Of a stretch of 21,401 nt of DNA, positions 1 through 5,944 are shown in pieces. The stretch spans positions 1 through 21,401 of the forward strand of contig JAJDYK010000206.1 of assembly GCA_022825185.1 (NCBI GenBank). Reading direction: 5' to 3'. Numbering within the stretch: the stretch's first letter is position 1; each line of letters begins with the position of its first letter. The position numbers were made by a program, and so were the translations under genes. A model generated the notes under the pieces. That model was not told the origin of the DNA and searched no databases. It saw only the letters and a list, made by a program, of their open reading frames with translations. Source of the DNA: Candidatus Latescibacterota bacterium (GTDB taxonomy: Bacteria > Latescibacterota > UBA2968 > UBA8231).

Positions 1-1784
1 TGGCCGCCGAAGTAGGGATTTTGGGTCTGCATCGCCTGTTGCAGCCAAGCCGCCCCCTCGTTGTCAAAGGCCATTGGACAGTGAAAAAGATGCACTGGCC
101 CGGCATGGACGCCCCCCTGCCGCGCCACCCGAATGAGTACCATCGAGAGCTCGGCAAAGGCTTGACGAGCCGCGGCGAGATCGACGGCTTTGCTGATGGC
201 GTCCCCGACCTCCTGCGACGCCGGGTCGGCCGCTAGCGCGGCAGCGGCGGCCTGCGCCTCCGGCAAATCGTCCTCGCTCAACGCCTGTTGCATAGCGAAA
301 TAGGCCGTCCAGACCGCGGACGGCGGGCTGTGCGCGTGGCCGTTTGGCTCGTCGTCTCGGTGGTCGGCCCGCGCTGGCGCGTTCATCATGCTCGGCTGAG
401 CGCGAATCTGCAGGGCACTGTCAATTTTGAACGCGCCATTGACCACCACTTCCTCTCCCTCGCGCAGGCCCTCGTGGACCAAGTAGTAATCCCCTGCCCG
501 CGGCCCGAGCACGACCTCGCGGCCCTCGTACAGGCCCTCGCCGAGCGCGACGTACACCACGGCGCGTTTGCCCGTCAGCAACGGTGCCGAAGCTGGCACC
601 ACTAGCGGCATCTCGCGCTCCGCCTCGTCGCCAGTGTCATACAACTCTTCGGCGCGCACTAGAGCCATGCCGCAAATGTCGCAAGCACCGGGCGCGTCGC
701 GGACGATCTCTGGGTGCATCGGGCTGATCCACTTGCCTTTGAGTGCGGGAGACATAGCTCGCCCGTGGGCTCCCACCTCGGCTTGGGCCACAGCCCACAC
801 CAGCATCCCCGGCTTCAGCCGACCTTGCTCGTTTGCCACGTTGACTCGCACTCGCACCGTGCGCGTGCGCTCGTCCAACACTGGATCGACAAAGGATATC
901 TGGCCGCTGAACACCTCGCCCGGATAGGCTTCAGCCGAGAATTCAACGGCTTGGCCGTAGTGGATCCAAGACATATCCGACTCGTAGGCTCGCAGTTCCA
1001 GCCACAGCCGCGACAAGTCCGCAATGGTGTAAATCGGCGTCCCGGTCTGCACGTACGCGCCCTCGCTGAGGTGTTTTTCTATCACCACGCCGCCGGTTGG
1101 CGCGTAAATCGTCAGATGGTCGGAGGCTTGGCGCTCGCGCTCAATGCGCTCGATTTGCTCCTCCTTCAGCCCGAGCAGACGCAGCTTTTCGCGCGCGGCC
1201 TCGACCGTCGCCTGCGCCGTCTGCCCAACGGACGTACCGCTGTCAACCAATCGCGCGCGGGCGCGCAGAGCCTGGATCAGCTCCTCTTGAGCGGTCAACA
1301 GTTCAGGGCTATAGAGATAGACTATGTGGTCTCCCTTTTCGACCCGCACGCCCGTGTAGTCCACGTACAGCCGATCAATCCGGCCCGCTACCCAAGCGGT
1401 GATGGAGCGAACTTGCGTCTCATCTACCGCAATTTTGCCGACCATCCGCGTCTCGACCGGCGCAAAGCGGCGCTCAACCGGCGCAGTCTGGATGCTGGCA
1501 AGCTCCTGCGCGGCCGGCGAGAGACGCAACTGGCGCGGGGCCAAAATGTCGCCAGCCTCGGGCGCGGCCACCGGGATTAGGTACATTCCGCATATTGGAC
1601 ACTGACCCGGCTTAGGCTGGCGAATTTGCGGGTGCATCGAGCAGGTCCACGTTTCGCCCTGCTCGGCGACCGCGGCGGGTTCATGTCCGCTGGGTGCGTC
1701 CGAACCACCCAAACCCAAACCCACCACCAAGCCGACGATTCCCGCCACGATGCCGGTAGCTACTATTTGTTTCGTTGCTTTCAT
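1..1784 (-). CDS. cusB: CusB-like heavy-metal RND efflux periplasmic adaptor (C-terminus cut by window edge)
   Basis: 594 codons are visible, and the reading frame is still open at position 1. The protein is the membrane-fusion subunit of a tripartite heavy-metal (CusCBA/CzcCBA-type) efflux complex and links the inner-membrane pump to the outer-membrane channel. Residues 6-28 form a hydrophobic N-terminal anchor. A heavy-metal-binding domain follows at about 46-72 (CSMHPQI ... CPICGM). Next come the adaptor core (lipoyl-like piece APTGGVV at 228-234, helical hairpin about 160-220) and a second heavy-metal-binding domain at about 352-375 (SPMHPEI ... CDICGM). A DUF3347-type tail (about 490 onward) contains HCPMAFDN followed by NPYFGG, where the window ends. 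The start ATG overlaps the upstream TolC-like stop as ATGA and has a GGAGGAAAT ribosome site inside that gene. Which metal it carries cannot be read from sequence; the MxH/Cys motifs favour Cu/Ag. Confidence 0.93.
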   Translation of the reverse strand, partial: MKATKQIVATGIVAGIVGLVVGLGLGGSDAPSGHEPAAVAEQGETWTCSMHPQIRQPKPGQCPICGMYLIPVAAPEAGDILAPRQLRLSPAAQELASIQTAPVERRFAPVETRMVGKIAVDETQVRSITAWVAGRIDRLYVDYTGVRVEKGDHIVYLYSPELLTAQEELIQALRARARLVDSGTSVGQTAQATVEAAREKLRLLGLKEEQIERIERERQASDHLTIYAPTGGVVIEKHLSEGAYVQTGTPIYTIADLSRLWLELRAYESDMSWIHYGQAVEFSAEAYPGEVFSGQISFVDPVLDERTRTVRVRVNVANEQGRLKPGMLVWAVAQAEVGAHGRAMSPALKGKWISPMHPEIVRDAPGACDICGMALVRAEELYDTGDEAEREMPLVVPASAPLLTGKRAVVYVALGEGLYEGREVVLGPRAGDYYLVHEGLREGEEVVVNGAFKIDSALQIRAQPSMMNAPARADHRDDEPNGHAHSPPSAVWTAYFAMQQALSEDDLPEAQAAAAALAADPASQEVGDAISKAVDLAAARQAFAELSMVLIRVARQGGVHAGPVHLFHCPMAFDNEGAAWLQQAMQTQNPYFGG

Positions 1785-3040
1785 GGTTTGATTTCCTCCG
1801 TGGGTTCGCCGACCAGCTTTTCAATCTCGGCCCAATGCAGGGCTTGGTCGGTCCGCGCCCGTTCGTATGCTAGCTGGAACTCCAGCAGAGTGCGTTGGGC
1901 GTCGATGACCGCGAGAAAGTCGCTGCGGTCGGCAGCAAAGGCACGTTGGGTTACGTTGAGCGCCTGTTCGGCCTTGGGCAGCAAGCTGTCTCGATAAAGG
2001 GCACTGCGGCTTTGGGCGTCGCGCTGCTTGTACAAAGCCAGTTCCAACTCGGCAACGAGCCTATTCTCCTCGTCCGCAACACCCTGCAAGGCGGCCTGAT
2101 AGCTCAGCTTGGCCGCTCGTTCCCCAGCCTCGTAGGACGAGCGCCACAAGGGCAGATTGAGCGTGGCCATGGCCATCAGCGGATTCGCGCCTCGGTCGCC
2201 GATGTGGATGTAGTCGAGGCTCACGGTCAGGTCTGGGTAGAACTGCTTGCTAGCCAATTCGACGCCTAGGGACTGCGCCCGCGCTTGCACCTGTCGCATT
2301 TGCAGCGTCGGGTTCGCAGCCTGCAAGCGCGCCTTTAGCACCTCTTCGTCTAGGTCCAACGCAGCCATGGGCAGCGAATCGGGCACAGCTATCGGCGCGG
2401 TCGCCACGCGGCCGAGCGCCGCATTTAACCGGGCTGCGGTTGGCCGCCGCTGCTGACGCAAGCTGCGCAGTTGATCCTCTAAGCGACCCAATTCTACCTG
2501 CGCTTTGAGCACCGGGGCGTGCTCGCCGGTGCCACCGCGATAGCGAGTGCGGCCTACTTCTTCTAGATGGGCCAACAGCCGCAAGTTGCCCTCGGTGACG
2601 GCGATGGCTCGCTCCAAAAAGTAGCAGTCGTAGTACGCGGCCTTGACCTCAAAAATCAGCGACCGCCGCGCGGCCTCATAGCGCTGGCCTGCGACTTCGG
2701 CCTCTTGCTGGGCGATTCGCCCCTTGAGGTCCAGCTTGCCCTTCCACGGAAAGGTTTGCGCCGCGCTAAAGCGCATTTCCTGCGGGCCGGTGCGCGTCTC
2801 TACAGGGCGCGCAAAATAGCCGTAGGTCAGGCGGGGATCGACCCAAGCGCTCGCCGAGGGCACCTTTGCTAGGGCGGCTTTGTAACGCGTCAAAGCCTGC
2901 TTGAGCTTGGGGTTGTGCTGTTCGGCGTAGCGCGCGTACTCCGCGAGTTCGGCGCGGGGATCGAGCGCTGCTTCTTCCTGCGACCAAACCGGTCCTGCGA
3001 GCAGACCAGCTAGCAGCAGGGCCATTTTATTTTTGTACAT
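1781..3040 (-). CDS. TolC/CusC-family outer membrane efflux protein
   Basis: This 419-residue protein is the outer-membrane channel of the same metal-efflux complex. A signal peptide (MYKNKMALLLAGLLAGPVWSQ) is followed by a mature N-terminus rich in Glu and Ala. The rest has the alternating amphipathic helices and strands of the OEP (TolC) repeat family, including NPKLKQALTRYKAA near residue 43, AQTFPWKGKLDLKGRIAQQE near 110, and a second repeat with NPTLQMRQVQARAQ near 250. FPWKGKL after a strand is typical of metal-RND outer-membrane factors. The length matches the CusC/CzcC subgroup (about 400-450). The start at 3040 has AGGAG seven bases upstream; the next Met (residue 6) has no such site. 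It is translationally coupled (4-base overlap) to the adaptor gene downstream. Confidence 0.92.
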   Translation of the reverse strand: MYKNKMALLLAGLLAGPVWSQEEAALDPRAELAEYARYAEQHNPKLKQALTRYKAALAKVPSASAWVDPRLTYGYFARPVETRTGPQEMRFSAAQTFPWKGKLDLKGRIAQQEAEVAGQRYEAARRSLIFEVKAAYYDCYFLERAIAVTEGNLRLLAHLEEVGRTRYRGGTGEHAPVLKAQVELGRLEDQLRSLRQQRRPTAARLNAALGRVATAPIAVPDSLPMAALDLDEEVLKARLQAANPTLQMRQVQARAQSLGVELASKQFYPDLTVSLDYIHIGDRGANPLMAMATLNLPLWRSSYEAGERAAKLSYQAALQGVADEENRLVAELELALYKQRDAQSRSALYRDSLLPKAEQALNVTQRAFAADRSDFLAVIDAQRTLLEFQLAYERARTDQALHWAEIEKLVGEPTEEIKP

Positions 3041-3145
3041 GCAAATACTCCTCGCCGCGCGGGGGTCCGGGATTCGCGTACAGACCTCCGCAAATTGAGT
3101 GGAGTGTGAGACTTAGAAGTGTCTGGAAATTTCCGGGTATGCCCT

Positions 3146-3160
3146 AAGCTCGGATAGCTT
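3146..3160. repeat. Short inverted repeat in the gap before the TolC-like gene
   Basis: The 147-base gap 3041-3187 holds a perfect inverted repeat AAGCT-CGGAT-AGCTT, extended imperfectly by CCT/AGG. Fifteen bases away is the 10-base palindrome GGAAATTTCC (3125-3134). No T-run follows on either strand, so it does not look like an intrinsic terminator. It could be mRNA structure between the Cys-rich gene and the efflux genes, or a binding site. No convincing -35/-10 pair was found here. Confidence 0.3.
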
Positions 3161-3187
3161 CTTAGGACAAACTCAGTGCGGCGAGAA

Positions 3188-3541
3188 TCAGATCAGGAAG
3201 GAGCAGTAGAGCTGGAAAAGCGGGGGATGCGGCTGGGGGATGCGGTTAGGCAGCGGTCGCAACGCAGACGAGTGAGGCCGCGGCGTGGCCGTAGCCATGC
3301 CGACCACGGGCGTTGAGACGGACGGCTGCTCGGCTGGGGGGACAAACGGAGGAGACGCGCTGTTGGATTCGGTCCGCAGACAGCAACAACCCGCTTGCAG
3401 GCCCACATCGCCGCAGGTATTGGCGACGTGACAAGGCATGGGAGCGGCCTCTGCGACTGGAGCACAGAGAACCTGCAAGCCACTACAGGCAAAAGCTAGC
3501 AGCAGGACTAGAGACGTGGTTAAGGGTCGAAGGCTTTTCAT
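3188..3541 (-). CDS. Small secreted cysteine-rich protein at the head of the metal-efflux operon
   Basis: This is a 117-residue protein that I cannot assign to a named family. It has a clear signal peptide (MKSLRPLTTSLVLLLAFACS ... cleavage probably after VLCAPVAEA). The mature part opens with a Cys/His cluster: Cys37, His38, Cys43 and the triplet Cys52-Cys53-Cys54 (GCCCL). A Pro/Ser/Thr-rich linker follows, ending in an aromatic/Cys tail (LYCSFLI). The Cys/His cluster suggests metal binding in the periplasm, and its position just upstream of the TolC-like and CusB-like genes on the same strand supports a metal-resistance role. The translation start at 3541 has no strong ribosome site, so the start is less certain than the frame. 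Two antisense ORFs here are GC-driven shadows. Confidence 0.7.
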   Translation of the reverse strand: MKSLRPLTTSLVLLLAFACSGLQVLCAPVAEAAPMPCHVANTCGDVGLQAGCCCLRTESNSASPPFVPPAEQPSVSTPVVGMATATPRPHSSALRPLPNRIPQPHPPLFQLYCSFLI

Positions 3542-3555
3542 TATCGATGGATCGC

Positions 3556-3594
3556 TTGGTCACGGGCCAAGTACTCAGACTGACGATTGACCAA
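3556..3594. promoter_or_regulatory. Inverted repeats upstream of the metal-efflux operon
   Basis: In the 156-base gap between the Cys-rich gene and the 68-residue gene, TTGGTCA (3556-3562) and TGACCAA (3588-3594) form a perfect 7-base inverted repeat with a 25-base spacer. A second, nested repeat is CTTGG (3555-3559) / CCAAG (3567-3571). The location immediately upstream of the operon makes an operator plausible. No metal-sensing regulator is encoded in the window and I could not identify a good -35/-10 pair, so this is a positional inference. Confidence 0.3.
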
Positions 3595-3673
3595 ACAAAA
3601 AGTTTCAGCAGCGCACGAGCGTCGAAACTCAGTCGCGTGGAGACGGATCAAATCACTGCTTTCAACGGATAGC

Positions 3674-3709
3674 CGTTAGGGCTGAAGGCGAATGCCCCTA
3701 CCCGGGTAG
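3674..3709. repeat. GC-rich palindromic cluster at the end of the microprotein gene
   Basis: Three self-complementary pieces are packed around the stop codon: CTACCC/GGGTAG (3698-3709, perfect), AGGGC ... GCCCCT (about 3678-3699, imperfect hairpin) and AACGG-ATAG-CCGTT just beyond (3664-3677). No U-run follows, so it is not a canonical rho-independent terminator. It could be an intergenic REP-like element or an mRNA-stabilising 3' structure. Confidence 0.35.
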
Positions 3710-3904
3710 TTTCGACAAGATAAGTGTGCCGAGGGCCAGCAGAGTGGTCAACTGGATGCCCACTAGCCAGCGAAATTGCTGGTTCATCTGCTGCTGCATC
3801 TGGTTCATTTGCTGCTGCATCTGGTCGAGCCGATGATTGATCTGTTCGTTGATGCCTTCGAGCCGGGACAAGCGGCCTTCGTGGTCAAACGTGGTTTCGG
3901 TCAT
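3698..3904 (-). CDS. Coiled-coil membrane microprotein (68 aa)
   Basis: The protein is short and has three parts. Residues 1-20 are polar (MTETTFDHEGRLSRLEG). Residues 21-43 form a Gln/Met-rich coiled coil with two identical heptads, MQQQMNQ MQQQMNQ. Residues 46-65 form one hydrophobic transmembrane segment (WLVGIQLTTLLALGTLILSKL). It probably forms a small oligomer anchored in the inner membrane; its function is unknown. AAAGGA lies eight bases before the ATG and supports the start. The stop codon lies inside a perfect 12-base palindrome (CTACCC/GGGTAG, 3698-3709). The orientation matches the metal operon, but a 156-base gap separates them, so it is probably a separate unit. Confidence 0.75.
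   Translation of the reverse strand: MTETTFDHEGRLSRLEGINEQINHRLDQMQQQMNQMQQQMNQQFRWLVGIQLTTLLALGTLILSKLPG
3780..3821 (-). repeat. Two tandem 21-bp units encoding MQQQMNQ heptads
   Basis: Units 3780-3800 and 3801-3821 are in phase and differ at one base. Each encodes one seven-residue heptad of the coiled coil in the 68-residue protein. A tandem duplication is the simplest origin, and it allows coil length to vary by slippage. Confidence 0.85.
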
Positions 3905-3911
3905 GATGCGG

Positions 3912-3932
3912 TTCCTTTAAGAGTAAAAGGAA
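3912..3932 (-). promoter_or_regulatory. Hairpin that would sequester the ribosome-binding site of the 68-aa gene
   Basis: On the minus strand, TTCCTTT, a 7-base loop and AAAGGAA form a perfect 7-bp stem. The 3' arm contains the Shine-Dalgarno AAAGGA, eight bases before the ATG at 3904. The stem is AU-rich and would melt easily. Such structures can damp translation or act as RNA thermosensors; the structure is seen, the role is inferred. Confidence 0.4.
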
Positions 3933-4058
3933 TGATGCGATGGCATGAATTTAATATCCAATGACCCGCCTTAGAGGGCAAGCCATCGGGGACCATCTCG
4001 TGCCGTCGGAGCCATCGGAATGCGTAACGTCAGTAAACAAAAGTTCCAACAAAGTCCG

Positions 4059-4775
4059 CTACTTGGGCACCGTCTTGCGCACGCCGCGCTCGTACACCAC
4101 TTCGTACTCGCCCTCCGGCACCTCCATATTCCGCACAGCCAATTCACCCATCGTCACCAGCGGCTCAGACTGCAAGAGCAACTCGTCGAACGACTCCTCG
4201 GGCGTCTTGCCAGTGGTATCCAAGACAACTGTGCGCCTCTGGTGGGTAAACAGCGACGCGGCGATTTCTTCCTCAAAGCGCACTTTGACCTCGGCAATGT
4301 GTTCTTGGCGCACGACCGGATATTCGTGCGGGCTATCCTGCATCCGCCGCGCGATCTCCTCGTCCGAGGCCGTTACGTGGAATAGCACCACATCGGGCAG
4401 ATGGGCCTCTAATACCAACGATTCGTAGAGCCGCTGAAAGCCGTAGTGGAAGTTCGGATAGTAAAAGCTGTTCGGGTCGTCGCCGTAAAAGCTGGTGTAC
4501 ACGGCTTCCTCTAAGTGCCAGCCGACGATCAGCGGACAGGCGTACTTTTTGATGATATCTACGTGGTAGTGGATCTGCATCCGCTGCCCGCGCTCCTTCA
4601 TGTCGTCGGGCAGGCCGACTAAGATCTTGCGCGACTCCGGGCTGAGCGAGGCGTCGGGGAGGGTGAAGTGATCGTCGCCGTGGATGGGGACTCGGCGGTG
4701 CCGGTAGTATTCCCCGAGCATGGTGGCCAGCGTGCTTTTCCCTGCGTATTCAATGCCTGCAAAAATGCTGCGCAT
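4059..4775 (-). CDS. P-loop NTPase, nucleoside/nucleotide-kinase-like (unassigned)
   Basis: This 238-residue protein has an N-terminal Walker A GIEYAGKST (residues 7-15), directly after strand MRSIFA. GDDHF at 33-37 resembles the acceptor-site acid pair of small-molecule kinases. A hydrophobic strand VVLFHVTA lies at 129-136, and an Arg-rich lid-like helix (EEIARRMQDSPHEYPVVRQEH) follows at about 139-159. VVLDTTGKTPEES at 183-195 matches the last core strand of thymidylate/adenylate-kinase-type folds. It most likely phosphorylates, or is regulated by, a small molecule; the substrate is unknown. The C-terminal 40 residues (MGELAVRNMEVPEGEYEVV...) look like an added beta appendage. The start at 4775 has AGGAG seven bases upstream. 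It is divergent from hemH. Confidence 0.8.
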   Translation of the reverse strand: MRSIFAGIEYAGKSTLATMLGEYYRHRRVPIHGDDHFTLPDASLSPESRKILVGLPDDMKERGQRMQIHYHVDIIKKYACPLIVGWHLEEAVYTSFYGDDPNSFYYPNFHYGFQRLYESLVLEAHLPDVVLFHVTASDEEIARRMQDSPHEYPVVRQEHIAEVKVRFEEEIAASLFTHQRRTVVLDTTGKTPEESFDELLLQSEPLVTMGELAVRNMEVPEGEYEVVYERGVRKTVPK

Positions 4776-4793
4776 TTCTACTCTCCTTTGGGC

Positions 4794-4821
4794 TTTTCAA
4801 GACCGCGTTCTCGGATATATT
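4794..4821 (+). promoter_or_regulatory. Candidate sigma70-type promoter for hemH
   Basis: In the 89-base divergent gap, TTTTCA (4794-4799) and TATATT (4816-4821) match -35 and -10 hexamers at 4/6 and 5/6, with a 16-base spacer. Transcription would start about 35-40 bases before the hemH ATG. The AT-rich -10 region (GAGAATATATCC on the other strand) may serve both divergent genes. The ribosome site in front of hemH is weak. Confidence 0.45.
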
Positions 4822-4864
4822 CTCAAAAGTAAGTCGCCGCACACCCTCCAGCAAACGCCCGCTT

Positions 4865-5881
4865 ATGCCCGCTAGCTCTTCCAAAATCGGCGTCCTCGTC
4901 GCCCAGCTCGGCACGCCGCAAGCGCCCACCGCCCGCGCCCTGCGGCCCTATTTGCGCCAATTCCTCTCCGATCCGCGCGTCATCGACCTCCACCCGCTCA
5001 GGTGGTATCCCATTCTCTATCTCTTTGTCCTCACCCGCCGGCCCGCGCGCTCGGCCGCCCTGTACGCCAATATCTGGACCGACGAAGGCTCGCCCCTCAT
5101 GGTCCATTCCCAAGCCCAGACTCGCGGCTTGCAAGAGCGGCTGGGCGCGTCGTATCGGGTCGTGCTCGGCATGCGCTACGGCGAGCCGAGCATCGCGCAC
5201 GCCATACAGTCCCTAGAGCAGGAAGGCATCGAGCGCATCCTCGTCTTTCCCATGTTCCCGCAGTTTTCCTGCGCCACCACCGGCTCGATCTACGACGCGG
5301 TCAACCGCGCGGCCTTGGGCCGGCGCTGCCCCTGGTTTTTCGCCCGCAAGCGCCAGATGCCCGCGCTGCGCTTCGTCCCTCCCTACGCAGACCATCCCGC
5401 GTACATCAACGCGCTCAAACAGTCGGTCGCCGAAGCAGTCGCCCGCCTCAGTTGGACGCCCGACCGCTACCTAATCACTTTCCACGGCATTCCCCAGCGC
5501 TACGTCGATGAAGGCGACCCCTACCGCCGCCAGTGCGAAGAAACCGCGCGCCAGCTAGCCACAGCGCTTGGCCTCGCAGACGACGAGTGGGTCAGCGGCT
5601 TCCAGTCGCGCTTCGGCAAAGAGCCTTGGCTAGAGCCTTATACCGAAGAAGTCTTGGAGCGCCTCGGGGGGCAGGGCGTGCGCCGCTTAGTCGCCATCTG
5701 CCCCGGCTTCACCGCCGATTGCCTCGAAACGCTCGACGAAATTGGCCGCGAAGGAGCCGAGCAATTTGCCCACGGAGGCGGCCAGCAGTTCCACTTAGCG
5801 CCCTGCCTCAACGACCACCCGGCTTGGCTCGACGCCATGGCAGCCATCGCCCGCCAAGAACTGGCCGGTTGGGACGCCTGA
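4865..5881 (+). CDS. hemH: Ferrochelatase
   Basis: Inserts Fe2+ into a porphyrin (protoporphyrin IX, or coproporphyrin in the alternative pathway) as the last or penultimate step of haem synthesis. At 338 residues it is the usual length for bacterial enzymes. Family motifs are present in order: VLVAQLGTPQ (10-19) at the N-terminus, GMRYGEPSI (102-110), and the metal-site block ITFHGIPQRYVDEGDPY (204-220) with catalytic His207. FQSRFGKEPWLEPYT (246-260) follows, then CPGFTADCLETLDE (279-292) with conserved Glu288. FHGIPQRYVDxGDPY is the form seen in proteobacterial-style protoporphyrin ferrochelatases. There is no C-terminal Cys cluster for a [2Fe-2S] centre. No other haem gene is adjacent. 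The ribosome site is weak; the ATG at 4865 places the first beta strand correctly. Confidence 0.96.
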   Translation: MPASSSKIGVLVAQLGTPQAPTARALRPYLRQFLSDPRVIDLHPLRWYPILYLFVLTRRPARSAALYANIWTDEGSPLMVHSQAQTRGLQERLGASYRVVLGMRYGEPSIAHAIQSLEQEGIERILVFPMFPQFSCATTGSIYDAVNRAALGRRCPWFFARKRQMPALRFVPPYADHPAYINALKQSVAEAVARLSWTPDRYLITFHGIPQRYVDEGDPYRRQCEETARQLATALGLADDEWVSGFQSRFGKEPWLEPYTEEVLERLGGQGVRRLVAICPGFTADCLETLDEIGREGAEQFAHGGGQQFHLAPCLNDHPAWLDAMAAIARQELAGWDA

Positions 5882-5888
5882 CAACAAT

Positions 5889-5906
5889 GTGTCATTTACT
5901 TGACAC
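5889..5906. promoter_or_regulatory. Perfect inverted repeat overlapping the -35 box of the next gene
   Basis: GTGTCA-TTTACT-TGACAC has six-base perfect arms and a six-base spacer. The right arm overlaps the -35 hexamer at 5900-5905, a typical repressor-operator position. A third TGTCA half-site falls at 5921-5925, next to the -10. An intrinsic terminator for hemH is less likely because the U-run starts about ten bases after the stem. Confidence 0.45.
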
Positions 5907-5929
5907 TTCTGTTACTTTTTTGTCATACT
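5900..5929 (+). promoter_or_regulatory. Sigma70-like promoter for the sialidase-like gene
   Basis: A consensus TTGACA (5900-5905) is followed, after an 18-base T-rich spacer, by CATACT (5924-5929, 4/6 match to TATAAT). Predicted transcription starts near 5936, only about nine bases before the ATG at 5945. No Shine-Dalgarno is visible, so the message may be leaderless or nearly so. Confidence 0.55.
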
Positions 5930-5944
5930 TAGCGCGGCTCTGTT

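Noticed and set aside
714..1580. Long plus-strand ORF of 288 codons opposite the adaptor gene
   Set aside because: It is antisense to a clear CusB-like frame, Arg/His-rich and without domain features; GC-rich DNA gives such shadows.
3313..3672. 119-codon plus-strand ORF opposite the Cys-rich gene
   Set aside because: No signal peptide or domain, and no ribosome site; the minus-strand frame has a clear signal sequence and a fitting context.
3780..3821. Tandem 21-bp repeat as a possible CRISPR or mobile-element repeat
   Set aside because: Only two adjacent in-frame units with no spacers; it is a coding heptad duplication.
5889..5920. Rho-independent terminator after hemH
   Set aside because: The stem is only 6 bp, and the T-run starts about ten bases later; position over the -35 box fits an operator better.
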